A stretch of DNA of 44,791 nt from Anaerolineae bacterium (GCA_003130835.1 QEXX01000017.1:1-44791); one strand, 5' to 3'. Counted from the stretch's first letter, positions 35,952-44,776 are shown. The notes: generated from the letters alone by a model not told the origin. Translations and numbers: made by a program.

Positions 35952-37118
35952 TCACAGCGATTTGCGTTGCGTCAGGGCATACAGGGCGACCAAAGCGAGC
36001 AGGTTGAACCCAACCGCAACAGCCAAGTTGGCGAAGAGTCCGATGCGGTAGAGGGGAGCAGCCAGCAAGGCGCCAAAAGCTCGCCCGAGAGAATGAGCGG
36101 CTCCACTTGAAGAGAGCATAGTTGCGCGCTTTTCAGGCAAGATTTCGCTGATAAGTGGGATGCTGCTAACGAGGGTGAATTCAAAGGTGATATAAAAGAA
36201 AAATAATCCGAGCACGGCAGCGAGGGCCGATCCTTGCCCTTGCGATAATCCTAAAGCTGCCAATGTGTTGAGCAAAATTCCCAGGGCTACCGTTTTGGGT
36301 TTTCCCAATTTGTCGACCAGAGCTGCCACCGAGAATTCACCCAGCAATTCAGAGATGCCAATGACTGCGGTTGTTGCTCCTAGGGCAGCAATTTTCAATT
36401 GAAAGGTGTCTTCGAGCCAAACTCCAAAGATCAGGTTAATGACTTCGTTGGCAGCGCTGATCGCCAACCCAATGGAAAGCCCGTTTAGGGCTAAACCTGA
36501 GGTCAGCACGACCAAAAAGCTGTGCTGTTCTCCGGGCGTTTTTGTCGGTGTCTGATCGGGCGTGATTTTGGTGATTAACCCGATCAGGAGCACTCCACCA
36601 AGCAGGGCAAAAACCGTAAATGGGGCTGTCCAGCCAAAGCGGTCGATGAGCAAACCCGCAAAGGGCACCCCAATCAAGAATGAGAGAGACCACCCCAGCT
36701 CCATGAGCGCCATGACGCGTCCCCGTGAAGCGTAGTTCACTTTGTCACCGATAAAAGCCAAGAGGGATGGGTCGAACAAATATTTTCCCAACATGGTCAG
36801 CACAATGGCGATGGCAAAAAAGGCATAGGTTTTGTGAAGCAAGACGACACCACAGCCGCCGATAAAGAGCGTCATACCGGCGATCATCCCGGTTTTCCGT
36901 CCACGACTGTCCCCGATGCTGGCGAGCAGCGGAGCTAGCGTACCGAGCACAGCCCGCAGGGTCAAGATGATTGACATTTGCTCAAGCGAAACCCCCAAAG
37001 CACTGCGAAAGACCCCTAAAAAGGGATAGACCATGCGGTACATGGTATTGAGCAAGATGCGAGCAAACGTAAAGAAAACTAAGCCCCGCCCTGAAATTGG
37101 AAATGATCGGTTGTTCAT
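35952..37118 (-). CDS. MFS transporter
   Basis: About 388 residues, with twelve predicted membrane helices. The MFS loop motif is GDSRGRKTGM between helices 2 and 3, with a second in LVDKLGKPKTVAL in the second half. Family and substrate cannot be told from the sequence, although the closest known type would be a drug or sugar-type permease. The ATG at 37118 shares bases with the upstream stop (ATGA). A longer frame upstream would overlap the neighbour and is not credible. Confidence 0.85.
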   Translation of the reverse strand: MNNRSFPISGRGLVFFTFARILLNTMYRMVYPFLGVFRSALGVSLEQMSIILTLRAVLGTLAPLLASIGDSRGRKTGMIAGMTLFIGGCGVVLLHKTYAFFAIAIVLTMLGKYLFDPSLLAFIGDKVNYASRGRVMALMELGWSLSFLIGVPFAGLLIDRFGWTAPFTVFALLGGVLLIGLITKITPDQTPTKTPGEQHSFLVVLTSGLALNGLSIGLAISAANEVINLIFGVWLEDTFQLKIAALGATTAVIGISELLGEFSVAALVDKLGKPKTVALGILLNTLAALGLSQGQGSALAAVLGLFFFYITFEFTLVSSIPLISEILPEKRATMLSSSGAAHSLGRAFGALLAAPLYRIGLFANLAVAVGFNLLALVALYALTQRKSL

Positions 37119-37753
37119 GCTTCGGTTTGGGGGGAGGGGGAGGATGATCGGCTTGCGACAAATGCGGAGTGATAGAACAAGTCGGCGAGGCTCCAACAAG
37201 CACCGCTGAGGAAGATAACTAAAGCAAAGAAGACATAGCGTAGAGTCCCTGCTTGGCTGTTTAGGATCGGCATTTGCGGGTGGAGAATATACTCTGCACC
37301 GCGCAGCGCCCAAAACAGCCCACCCACGAAGAGGAAATTCACCAGCCCGCTCAGGCGAGGGTTTGCCATTAGCGTGGTTGCCACTTGAAAAATCAGCCCG
37401 ATGATGGCGAAGTTAAACGGAATCCGAAAGCGCGGTTCGGCTAGGAAAAGTCCGTTCCAGCTTACTTGCATGACCCACAAGGACATGGGTAAGAAAAGCA
37501 GCCAGAAGGCCAGGGCACTGCGTTGCAGGGCGATCGACCAAGCCAGCATGGAGCCTTTGCGGCTCACAAATCCGTAGAGTCCGAAGACGCCGCTGATGCC
37601 AAACGTAACCAGCGCCGCCCATACCCAGCCGCCATGAAAGTAAATCAGCCGAGCCTGACTGCCCAAGGTCTTTTCCTCAGGGGCGAGGGCAGAAATGAAA
37701 ATGGCAAGGAGGATTAAGAGGATGGTGCGGTAAACTAGGTGTGAAGACTTCAT
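37115..37753 (-). CDS. Multi-pass membrane protein of unknown function
   Basis: A 212-residue protein with about six or seven membrane helices. GSQARLIYFHGGWVWAALVTFGISGVFGLYG recalls the first helices of CcmC/CcsA heme-handling proteins, but the WGxxWxWDxR tryptophan-rich motif is absent, so that identity is not supported. The ATG at 37753 follows GGGAGAGATGG; an earlier ATG at 37792 is less likely. It overlaps the MFS gene and probably shares its transcript. Confidence 0.65.
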   Translation of the reverse strand: MKSSHLVYRTILLILLAIFISALAPEEKTLGSQARLIYFHGGWVWAALVTFGISGVFGLYGFVSRKGSMLAWSIALQRSALAFWLLFLPMSLWVMQVSWNGLFLAEPRFRIPFNFAIIGLIFQVATTLMANPRLSGLVNFLFVGGLFWALRGAEYILHPQMPILNSQAGTLRYVFFALVIFLSGACWSLADLFYHSAFVASRSSSPSPQTEA

Positions 37754-38082
37754 CCATCTCTCCCGAAACATGGATGCTCTTGAAAAAAACAAGGCGAGCT
37801 TTATTATAGCTTAAGCCCTTGGGTTTTCTCGGTTAAGGCACGCTGGAGCTTGGGGAAAAAACTGTTGCCATCGGGACGCGCCTGAAACAAAGTACATGCA
37901 ACGGTCTAGGGCTTTGCAAAAAGCGGTTTTGGCTTCGCTTGGGTAGTCATCGTCTGTTAGTCGCTCGTTGTATCATCTTTTTTCGAGGTGGTTCGTAGGT
38001 GGGCTTGCGATGGCTGCCGCTCCAAATCGAAATGCGCTATAATGGAATTGAATGGTCGAGATTTTCGAGCAGACAATTCTCT
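37754..38082. other. Divergent intergenic region before ftsK
   Basis: About 330 bases with no gene seen. TATAAT at 38038-38043 is a plausible -10 for ftsK, with a start near 38050, but no convincing -35 is in place. No clear hairpin stood out. Confidence 0.35.
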
Positions 38083-40497
38083 ATGCCAAAGAAATCCTTT
38101 GCTTCCAAAAATCGAACGATTTCCACAAAGCCTTCCCCAAAGCCGCTTAGAGGGACAACGCCGGCCGCAAAGGGTTCGGTTAAGACGGGTTCACCCAAGC
38201 GGTTTGCTTGGGTAAGCAACTTTGTGCAGAAGCATCTGCGGCGCTCTGGTCGGAATATGCTTGACCGTAAACCCAGTGGGGTGAGCAAGAAAGCTAGCCG
38301 GCCGAAAGAAGGATTATCGCTCGACCAAAAATTGGATTTATTCGGGGTGATCTCTTTTGCCATAGGGTTTTTATCGGTGTTGAGTATGATCTCTGTTTCC
38401 CAAGGTTGGCTGACCAATGTGTTGGTAGAAGCCTTTTTGAGCGCCTTTGGATGGGGAGCAGTGATTTTGCCGTTGGTTTTAATGGCTTTGGGAGCGTGGC
38501 TGATCTTGCGCCGCTTTGAACGCGTTCCGGCTCCAACCATTGAGCGGATGGTTGGCGTATTGCTTTTGTATCTCAACAGTCTCACCCTCTTTCATTGGAT
38601 TGGCGTTCTGTTTGGTTTTGGAGAAACTCGGTCAGGACCTGTCGAAGGGTTGTTTGGGGGACGGGTGGGGGCTTGGTTGTTTAGCCTTTTAGAAAGGGGC
38701 TTGGGACTTATTGGAGCGACGGTTGCCTTGTTTGCTTGGACGCTGATTGCCCTGATCCTCGCCTTTGACATGCGGCTTGCGCAAGTGGTTAGCCGCATAG
38801 CTCATTCCTGGACTCTGCTGCTGGATTGGTGGGATGAAAGAAAAGCCCGAGTAGAAAATGGTGCGCAACGGTTGCCTGAGAGCAGTTCAGCCACGGTCGC
38901 TTCTCCTTCTGCCTTACCTGTACGGTTGTCTCCGTTGCAACCGCCGCGCAGAGAAGGGCAGAGCGATGCTGCGGTGCCGGTGCGCATCCAGCCGAGTCAA
39001 GAGGTATCTGCGATGAGTTGGCGGCTACCAAATCTGCAGGACATCTTGGAAACAGGGGTTGCGCTCCAAAATTCCGATGAAATCGACCAACACCGTGCCC
39101 GCGTGATCGAGGAGACGCTCAATTCCTTTGGTGCCCCGGCGCACATTGTGGAGATTAACCGCGGCCCGGTCATCACTCAGTTTGGGGTGGAGCCGGATTT
39201 CATTGAAACCCGCAGCGGTAAAATGCGCGTGCGGGTGGGGAAAATTGCCGCTTTAGCCGATGATTTGGCTCTGGCGCTCTCCGCCCGCAGTGTGCGTATC
39301 CAAGCCCCAGTGCCCGGCAAAGGTTATGTCGGCATTGAGGTGCCTAATGATCAAGCGGCTTTGGTGCATTTGCGTGATGTCATTGAGAGCGAAGCTTTCC
39401 AGCGTTTACGCTCGCCGTTGCGTTTTGGACTAGGGCAGGATGTCAGTGGCAGAGCCGTGGCGATTGATTTGGCAGCCATGCCGCATCTGCTGATCGCCGG
39501 CACCACCGGTTCGGGGAAATCGGTGTGTGTGAATGCCCTCGTTACCTGTCTGTTGTTGTTTAACACCCCTGCTCAGTTGCGCTTAATCATGGTCGATCCG
39601 AAGCGGGTGGAACTTTCCAACTATAACGGCATCCCACACTTGCTCACGCCAGTGGTGGTGGAATTGGAGCGGGTCACTGGCGTGTTGCAGTGGGTGACGC
39701 GAGAAATGGAAGGACGTTACCAAAAGTTGGCTAACGCCGGTTGTCGCCACATCGCCGAGTACAACCTGAAGGCACCTCAGCGTGGGGAAGATACGCTTCC
39801 GTATTTGGTGGTGATTATCGATGAACTGGCTGACTTAATGATGCTTGCTCCCGAAGAGACCGAACGTTCGCTCACCCGCTTGGCTCAATTGGCGCGCGCC
39901 ACCGGCATCCATTTAGTGATTGCCACCCAGCGCCCTTCAGTAGATGTGGTGACCGGCTTGATTAAGGCAAACTTTCCGGCACGCATTGCCTTTGCAGTGG
40001 CATCGGGTGTGGATAGCCGCGTCATCCTCGATCAGCCGGGCGCTGAACGGTTGCTCGGCCGTGGCGATATGCTCTTTCAAGCGCCGGATGCGGCTGCACC
40101 GATCCGTTTGCAGGGCGCCTTTGTTTCAGATGGGGAAATTCAGCGTCTGGTCGAGTTTTGGCAGGCTCAGAATCAATCCGTCGGTGGCACAGTGAGCGTG
40201 GCGGTGGAAACCGCTTTGTCGAGCGGTATCCCCCTGAAGCAAATGCCGCTCTGGGACGATCAGATCGGGGGGGAGAGTCAGGACCCGCTATTCAACGAAG
40301 CTGTGGACATTGCCAGGCGGCAGGGACGGGCGTCAATTTCCATGCTTCAACGGCGGTTGCGCATCGGGTATACACGGGCAGCGCGGTTAATTGAAACGAT
40401 GGAAGAAAAGGGCATTGTCGGCCCTCCGGCGCCGGGCACGGGGACACGGGAGGTGTTGGATTACGGCGAGGCTGCCCCTCCGGCTGGGGAAAAATAA
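38083..40497 (+). CDS. ftsK: DNA translocase FtsK/SpoIIIE
   Basis: Membrane-anchored ATPase that pumps DNA during division. From the ATG at 38083 it is 804 residues. Four membrane helices (about 85-245), a Pro-rich linker, then the alpha and beta motor domains with Walker A GTTGSGKSVCVNAL and Walker B YLVVIIDELADLMM. ATQRPSVDVVTG is the family sensor motif. The C-terminal winged-helix gamma domain (ISMLQRRLRIGYTRAARLIETMEEKG) is intact and would read KOPS-like sites. Earlier in-frame starts upstream lie over the probable -10 box. Confidence 0.95.
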   Translation: MPKKSFASKNRTISTKPSPKPLRGTTPAAKGSVKTGSPKRFAWVSNFVQKHLRRSGRNMLDRKPSGVSKKASRPKEGLSLDQKLDLFGVISFAIGFLSVLSMISVSQGWLTNVLVEAFLSAFGWGAVILPLVLMALGAWLILRRFERVPAPTIERMVGVLLLYLNSLTLFHWIGVLFGFGETRSGPVEGLFGGRVGAWLFSLLERGLGLIGATVALFAWTLIALILAFDMRLAQVVSRIAHSWTLLLDWWDERKARVENGAQRLPESSSATVASPSALPVRLSPLQPPRREGQSDAAVPVRIQPSQEVSAMSWRLPNLQDILETGVALQNSDEIDQHRARVIEETLNSFGAPAHIVEINRGPVITQFGVEPDFIETRSGKMRVRVGKIAALADDLALALSARSVRIQAPVPGKGYVGIEVPNDQAALVHLRDVIESEAFQRLRSPLRFGLGQDVSGRAVAIDLAAMPHLLIAGTTGSGKSVCVNALVTCLLLFNTPAQLRLIMVDPKRVELSNYNGIPHLLTPVVVELERVTGVLQWVTREMEGRYQKLANAGCRHIAEYNLKAPQRGEDTLPYLVVIIDELADLMMLAPEETERSLTRLAQLARATGIHLVIATQRPSVDVVTGLIKANFPARIAFAVASGVDSRVILDQPGAERLLGRGDMLFQAPDAAAPIRLQGAFVSDGEIQRLVEFWQAQNQSVGGTVSVAVETALSSGIPLKQMPLWDDQIGGESQDPLFNEAVDIARRQGRASISMLQRRLRIGYTRAARLIETMEEKGIVGPPAPGTGTREVLDYGEAAPPAGEK

Positions 40498-40576
40498 CAA
40501 GGGTGAGCACAGTAACCCGCATCCTCTACCTAAACCCGATTGAAAGGGAAACAAATCTTTACCGCTAGCCCCTCTA

Positions 40577-42889
40577 TTACGCAACCGGGGAAGCAATGGT
40601 TAACTGACGCAGTTTCCGTAATAGATTGTTGCGGATTTCTTGCACCTCTGGGGAAGCCATTTGCGAGAGACGATCCAAAGCGGCAAGATACTGGACGCGG
40701 GCTGAATTGGTATCACCCAGGTGTTGATAGAGATCGCCTAAACCGAGATGAACTTGGAGAGCTTGTTGATGGGCTGCCTCGACATTGGGTAATAAGGTTA
40801 AGGCATGCTCATAATGCTTTTGGGCTTGCTCATAGAGAGAACCAGCAATGGCTTTTTGAGCAGCTAAGATTAAGTAATGCAAGGCTTTTTCTGGCTGATT
40901 GCCCCATGAGAAATGACGGGCTAGCAGTTCGATCACCTCGTTTAATCGACCACTGTACTGACTTTCGATGGCAGTGCCGACCAAGGCATGTAAACGGCTG
41001 CGTTCTTTCTTGAGTAGGGTGTTGTAAACTGCTTCCGAGATCATCAGATGGCGGAAGGCGAATTCCCCTTGAGGGTGGTCTGGAGTGGAGACGATGAACT
41101 CGCGTTCTATCAATTCTTGCAAAGTTTTCTGAAGGTCTTCGGTGTGCACCGGCAGAATAGCTTCGAGCAAGTTACGGCTGAAGTGATGTCCAATAATGGA
41201 AGCGGATTGCAACACGGTGCGTTGGAATGGGTCTAATTGATCAAAGCGAGCTTGGATTAAGCCTTGTAAGGTGATGGGTACACCTAGCGATTCCCCATCA
41301 ATCGAGCGGTGCGGACGTAATCCGGAAGGAGAATGAATCAGCGCGCCAGCGTCTAGCAACATGCGCAAAATTTCTTCCAAATACAAGGGAATGCCGGCGG
41401 CATGTTCGAGGATGTTTTGGATCAGCTTGGGAGGAAACTGTGGGATGTCCACCAAGCTGGCTAGCAGGGCGTAGCTTTCTTCGTCTGTCAGACTGCGTAG
41501 TTCAATCCGTTCAAACGCCTGAGGAGAGGCGGATTCCACAGCTTTGAGGAATTTCTGCAAGGTCGGGATGTTTTCGCTGCGCGTTGCGGCAAGGATTAGG
41601 AGCGGCGTATGGATTAAATCGGCAATGACTGTTTGCAAAATACCCAGTGAAACTTCGTCTGCCCACTGCAGGTCTTCCAGAATCCAGATGTGGGCTTGAT
41701 TGGGATAACAAGGGTATAGGATAGCGCGGATCGCTGTTAGGATTTGTTGGCGTAATTGTTGAGCTTCCAGATTTTGGACAAGCAGGAGATAGTTGGCATC
41801 TGAGCTGGGTAGGGAGAAGAGATATTCGATATAAGGGACTAAGGTTTCCGTTTGCCTATCTGCACAGTTTTGCAGGCTTTGACTGATTCGGTGGGTGATT
41901 TCGGAGGGGGTGCTTTTTGAGGAGATACCAAGGCGGCGGCGCAAGAGGTCGGTGAAAATCCAGTAGGGGACTGAACGGCGGTAGGTTAAGCTGTAGCCCT
42001 CCAGATACGGGAGCTTTTCTTCGTTTAGCTGATGCTTGAATTCTTGTAGAAGGCGGCTTTTACCGATACCCGCTTCGCCGCAAATCAAGATAAACTTTCC
42101 CTGCGAAGCACTTTGAATCTGATGAGCTGCTTGCAAGAGGTGGTCTAATTCTTTCTGACGTCCGATCAGGGGAGCATGTAAACCTTCAGCGGCGCGGGTG
42201 GTCTCGGCTAAAGGCTTCAAGCCAATCAGGCGATAACAGGGGATGGGATGATCGAAGCCCTTCAGCGTGGCATCAGGCAGTCGTTCGTAGTCGAAGATCG
42301 TCTTGGTCTGATGGACAACGTGTGCGCTGGTAAAAATACAGCCTGGTTCTGCAATCTCTTGTAAACGATAAGCAAGGTTGACGGTTTCGCCGATGGCAGT
42401 GTAGTCCATCACAATGTTCGAGCCGATCTCGCCGACAATCACCGGCCCGCAATGTAAACCGATGCGCAGGTTGAGGTCGAGATTGAGATTCTGTTGAACG
42501 TGCTGACGCCAGAGCAGAAAGTTGGCTTGCATGTCGAGTGCAGCGCGTACGGCTCGTTCGGTGTTGTTTTCATAGCTAACTGGCGCACCAAAGAGGGCCA
42601 TAATGCCGTCGCCGGTCATCTTGTCGATAATGCCTTCGTACTTGTAGACCTCGCGGCTGAGTAGGTCAGTGTATTGCTGAACAAGCTCGTATAAGGCTTC
42701 GCTGTCTAGGCGGTTAGCAGCGGATGTATATCCAACCAAATCAGCAAAAAGAACGGTGACATGGCGGATTTGGCTGCGTTGAGGGGCATCAAGGTAAAGG
42801 GGTAGATCACTCAAGCGCGCCCCGCAGTAGCCGCAAAAGCGCATCCCATCTGGGAGTTCGGCTTGACAATGTTTGCAAATCAGGGTCAT
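40577..42889 (-). CDS. Zinc-ribbon / class III cyclase / AAA ATPase / TPR signalling protein
   Basis: A 770-residue multidomain protein. Residues 5-23 form a zinc ribbon (CKHC...CGYCG). Residues 43-180 are a class III nucleotidyl cyclase with metal-binding D50 (LFADLVGYT) and D94 (GDGIMALFG), D162 (MDYTAIGETVNLAYRL) typical of adenylate cyclase, and N171 and R175. From 241 a COG3899-type ATPase domain has P-loop GEAGIGKSRL (271-280). TPR-like repeats form the end. Probably a cytoplasmic regulator coupling cAMP synthesis with an ATPase switch. The ligand is unknown. The start at 42889 excludes an upstream stretch that lies across the rplU promoter. Confidence 0.88.
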   Translation of the reverse strand: MTLICKHCQAELPDGMRFCGYCGARLSDLPLYLDAPQRSQIRHVTVLFADLVGYTSAANRLDSEALYELVQQYTDLLSREVYKYEGIIDKMTGDGIMALFGAPVSYENNTERAVRAALDMQANFLLWRQHVQQNLNLDLNLRIGLHCGPVIVGEIGSNIVMDYTAIGETVNLAYRLQEIAEPGCIFTSAHVVHQTKTIFDYERLPDATLKGFDHPIPCYRLIGLKPLAETTRAAEGLHAPLIGRQKELDHLLQAAHQIQSASQGKFILICGEAGIGKSRLLQEFKHQLNEEKLPYLEGYSLTYRRSVPYWIFTDLLRRRLGISSKSTPSEITHRISQSLQNCADRQTETLVPYIEYLFSLPSSDANYLLLVQNLEAQQLRQQILTAIRAILYPCYPNQAHIWILEDLQWADEVSLGILQTVIADLIHTPLLILAATRSENIPTLQKFLKAVESASPQAFERIELRSLTDEESYALLASLVDIPQFPPKLIQNILEHAAGIPLYLEEILRMLLDAGALIHSPSGLRPHRSIDGESLGVPITLQGLIQARFDQLDPFQRTVLQSASIIGHHFSRNLLEAILPVHTEDLQKTLQELIEREFIVSTPDHPQGEFAFRHLMISEAVYNTLLKKERSRLHALVGTAIESQYSGRLNEVIELLARHFSWGNQPEKALHYLILAAQKAIAGSLYEQAQKHYEHALTLLPNVEAAHQQALQVHLGLGDLYQHLGDTNSARVQYLAALDRLSQMASPEVQEIRNNLLRKLRQLTIASPVA

Positions 42890-42924
42890 CGACTTTATCT
42901 TACTATGAAAATGGGCAAATAGAC

Positions 42925-42953
42925 TTGACACTTTTGTTGGGCGTTCGTATAAT
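42925..42953 (+). promoter_or_regulatory. rplU: Consensus promoter of the rplU-rpmA-rpmE operon
   Basis: TTGACA (42925-42930), a 17-base spacer and TATAAT (42948-42953): a perfect match to the sigma70 consensus. Transcription would start near 42960, leaving a leader of about 119 bases. Confidence 0.9.
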
Positions 42954-43006
42954 TTGGTTTCGCCCTGAGCCAGAAGCAAGGGTAAAAGTTATATTCCCAG
43001 CTTCCT

Positions 43007-43054
43007 CATCGTTGTGCGGAAACGCCCCTGATGGCGTGGAGCGCGCAACCGATG
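43007..43054 (+). promoter_or_regulatory. rplU: Nested stem-loop in the rplU leader
   Basis: Outer stem 43007-43018 with 43042-43054 (one bulge, one G-U pair) and inner stem ACGCC 43022-43026 with GGCGT 43033-43037. It lies about 25 bases before the rplU ATG. A structure of this kind in a ribosomal protein leader suggests autogenous control by L21, but the family was not recognised. Confidence 0.55.
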
Positions 43055-43078
43055 GAGAAGTGAAGATTGGAGAGAACG

Positions 43079-43396
43079 ATGAAATTTGCAATTGTTGAAG
43101 ATGGCGGGAAGCAATATAAAGCTGCGGTCGGAGAGACGATCGAGGTGGATTACTTCCCCGCCGAAGTTGGCGAACAATTGGATTTGCAGCGGGTTTTGCT
43201 CGTCGCAGAAGACGACCAGGTGTTGGTCGGCAAACCGTTGGTGGAAGGCGCAAAAGTACATGCCACGGTTGAAGCCCAAGTGAAAGGCAAAAAGATCGTA
43301 GTCTTCAAGTACAAGCCGAAAAAACGCTATCGCGTCAAAGCTGGGCACCGACAACGCTATACTCGCCTACGCATTGATGAAATTGTAATAGGATAG
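43079..43396 (+). CDS. rplU: Ribosomal protein bL21
   Basis: 105 residues. [32 protein letters not shown] is the typical start, and the basic tail [26 protein letters not shown] is also typical. Binds 23S rRNA in the large subunit. First gene of the rplU-rpmA-rpmE run; the TTG at 43067 is not a likely start because the ATG at 43079 gives the normal N-terminus. Confidence 0.98.
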   Translation: MKFAIVEDGGKQYKAAVGETIEVDYFPAEVGEQLDLQRVLLVAEDDQVLVGKPLVEGAKVHATVEAQVKGKKIVVFKYKPKKRYRVKAGHRQRYTRLRIDEIVIG

Positions 43397-43406
43397 GAAG
43401 GTACCG

Positions 43407-43673
43407 ATGGCACACAAGAAAGGTGGCGGCTCAAGCCGCAACGGAAGAGATAGTCATTCCCAACGATTGGGTGTAAAAGTTTTTGGTGGGCAGCAGGTTC
43501 TGGCGGGCAACATCCTGGTTCGTCAGCGCGGCACGCATATAAAACCGGGCAAAAATGTTGGCTTGGGTAAGGACGACACGCTGTTTGCTACCGCAGCGGG
43601 GATAGTGGTTTATGAGACCATCCGCGGCAACCGCAAGCGGGTCAGCGTGATTCCGCTCGAGGAAGCTGCCTGA
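43407..43673 (+). CDS. rpmA: Ribosomal protein bL27
   Basis: 88 residues, starting [23 protein letters not shown], with [20 protein letters not shown] in the middle. The N-terminus near the peptidyl transferase centre is normal; it does not carry the cleavable Firmicute leader. It follows rplU by 10 bases. Confidence 0.98.
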   Translation: MAHKKGGGSSRNGRDSHSQRLGVKVFGGQQVLAGNILVRQRGTHIKPGKNVGLGKDDTLFATAAGIVVYETIRGNRKRVSVIPLEEAA

Positions 43674-43702
43674 GCTTTGCCTAGAGAGAAGGATTTACGG
43701 TT

Positions 43703-44176
43703 ATGAAGAAAAATATCCATCCGACATATTACCCAGATGCCCAGGTGATCTGCGCCTGCGGCAATACATGGACGACCGGTTCGACCAAAAAGGTGATCCA
43801 CACCGATCTGTGTTCGAAATGTCATCCCTTTTATACCGGCGAACAGCGCATTGTTGATACCGAAGGACAGGTAGATCGCTTCTATCGCAAATTAGAGATT
43901 CGCAAGCAATATCAAGCCGAAAAAGAAGCCCGCGAAGCCGCCCGCACTTCACCGCTTCGCCCGATTACTGACTTAGAACTCGGACCGCGTGCAACCGAAG
44001 CTCTAGCCAAAGCCGGTATCACCAACGTTGGTCAAGCCTTAGAGCGTTTGGCGCAAGGCGAGCAAGCATTGCTTGCTATAGATGGCTTTGGACGCAAGTC
44101 GTTAGCTGACCTGAAGAAGCGCTTGCGCTCCTTCGGTTATGAATTACCCGAAGCAGCCGAAGAGATCGTTGTGTAA
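43703..44176 (+). CDS. rpmE: Ribosomal protein bL31 with C-terminal alpha-CTD-like domain
   Basis: Residues 1-65 are a normal zinc-type L31 ([34 protein letters not shown]; Cys 17, 19, 37, 40). A charged linker (66-84) leads to residues 85-150, [20 protein letters not shown] then [23 protein letters not shown]. This closely follows the C-terminal domain of RNA polymerase alpha (helix-hairpin-helix fold). The counterparts of the DNA-contacting R265 (R96), G296, K298 and S299 (G130, K132, S133) are kept; N268 is not. Normal L31 is about 70 residues, so this is a 157-residue fusion. Confidence 0.93.
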   Translation: MKKNIHPTYYPDAQVICACGNTWTTGSTKKVIHTDLCSKCHPFYTGEQRIVDTEGQVDRFYRKLEIRKQYQAEKEAREAARTSPLRPITDLELGPRATEALAKAGITNVGQALERLAQGEQALLAIDGFGRKSLADLKKRLRSFGYELPEAAEEIVV

Positions 44177-44198
44177 AGCTGGACGTTTGTATTAATAC

Positions 44199-44228
44199 AA
44201 ATCCCCCGTTTCGGGGGATTTTTGTTTT
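44199..44228 (+). terminator. Rho-independent terminator after rpmE
   Basis: Perfect 10-bp stem (AAATCCCCCG with CGGGGGATTT), a 3-base loop and a T-rich tail (ttgtttt). It ends the ribosomal protein operon. Confidence 0.92.
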
Positions 44229-44300
44229 CTCCCCTCGCCCGCTGGGAGAGGGGCTGGGGGGAGTCTAACTCCCCTCGCCCGCTGGGAGAGGGGCTGGGGG
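44229..44300. repeat. Two REP-like palindromic repeats, 32 bp each, 40-bp period
   Basis: Identical 32-base copies lie at 44229-44260 and 44269-44300, separated by 8 bases. The reverse complement matches the unit inside the E1 gene (420-451) at 29 of 32 positions, which ties the two ends of the window to one dispersed family. Confidence 0.9.
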
Positions 44301-44327
44301 TGAGGGGATATGCGCGTAGGCGCTCGT

Positions 44328-44361
44328 TACTCAACCTGCGGCAGTGCCTGCGGGTCGAGTA
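44328..44361. repeat. Imperfect palindrome
   Basis: TACTC-A-ACCTGCGGCA against TGCCTGCGGGT-C-GAGTA forms a long stem with two mismatches and one bulge. No known element was recognised. Around it, 44301-44600 holds no gene; a partly similar stretch (gcttgctactcaatc) lies near 44418. Confidence 0.5.
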
Positions 44362-44609
44362 GGGCGTTAGCCCGTACCGAGACCCAACTCAGCGAGTTTC
44401 GGTAGGCTTGCTGGCGCTTGCTACTCAATCGGCACGATTTCGTGAGTGACAACATCCTTGATTCGATGAGCATCGCTGGGTGGGCACCCTCGCCCGCCAA
44501 GATAGAACTCAATTATATATGGACTGATCCTTCCAACCACCCTTCGCAAAACTCATAACTTTGTATATATAGCTTATAGCTTACTCCAAAAATTAGTACG
44601 TTTTTCCTA

Positions 44610-44638
44610 TTGACAAAGCCTGGTAAATTGATTAATTA
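44610..44638 (+). promoter_or_regulatory. Possible promoter before the riboswitch
   Basis: TTGACA (44610-44615) is a perfect -35, but the -10 at 17-base spacing is only TAATTA (44633-44638) in an AT-rich stretch. It is well placed to start the riboswitch transcript near 44645. Confidence 0.5.
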
Positions 44639-44644
44639 TTAAGT

Positions 44645-44736
44645 GTAAAGCTTCGAAAAGGCAAACCCGTCGCAAGGCGGGGACGCAAAGCTAAGGGGTC
44701 TTCTGTCAAGGGAGATAGCCCGGCTGCCGAAAAGCC
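44645..44736 (+). ncRNA. Cyclic-di-GMP class I (GEMM) riboswitch
   Basis: The aptamer landmarks are present in order: GGCAAACC (44660-44667), a stem capped by a GCAA tetraloop (44666-44680), GGACGCAAAGC (44681-44691), and GATAGCCCGGCTGCCG (44714-44729). These are the hallmarks of the GEMM-I fold that binds c-di-GMP. A P1-like stem can form from GCTT (44650-44653) and AAGC (44732-44735). The controlled gene lies beyond the right edge. Confidence 0.88.
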
Positions 44737-44776
44737 TACCAATAATGGGTGTCCTGAGATTGGTATGGCTTTTTTT
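44732..44776 (+). terminator. Riboswitch expression-platform terminator
   Basis: Arms 44732-44743 (aagcctaccaat) and 44759-44771 pair with a one-base bulge, followed by a run of T to 44776. Its left arm shares 44732-44735 with the riboswitch P1 stem, so ligand-stabilised P1 would compete with termination (an ON switch by this reading). Confidence 0.78.

Noticed and set aside
37119..37313. 65-residue extension of the MFS protein
   Set aside because: It overlaps the upstream membrane protein gene, and the ATG at 37118 forms a normal ATGA junction.
37115..37753. CcmC/CcsA-type heme protein
   Set aside because: The Trp-rich WGxxWxWD motif is missing; only a weak likeness in the first helices is seen.
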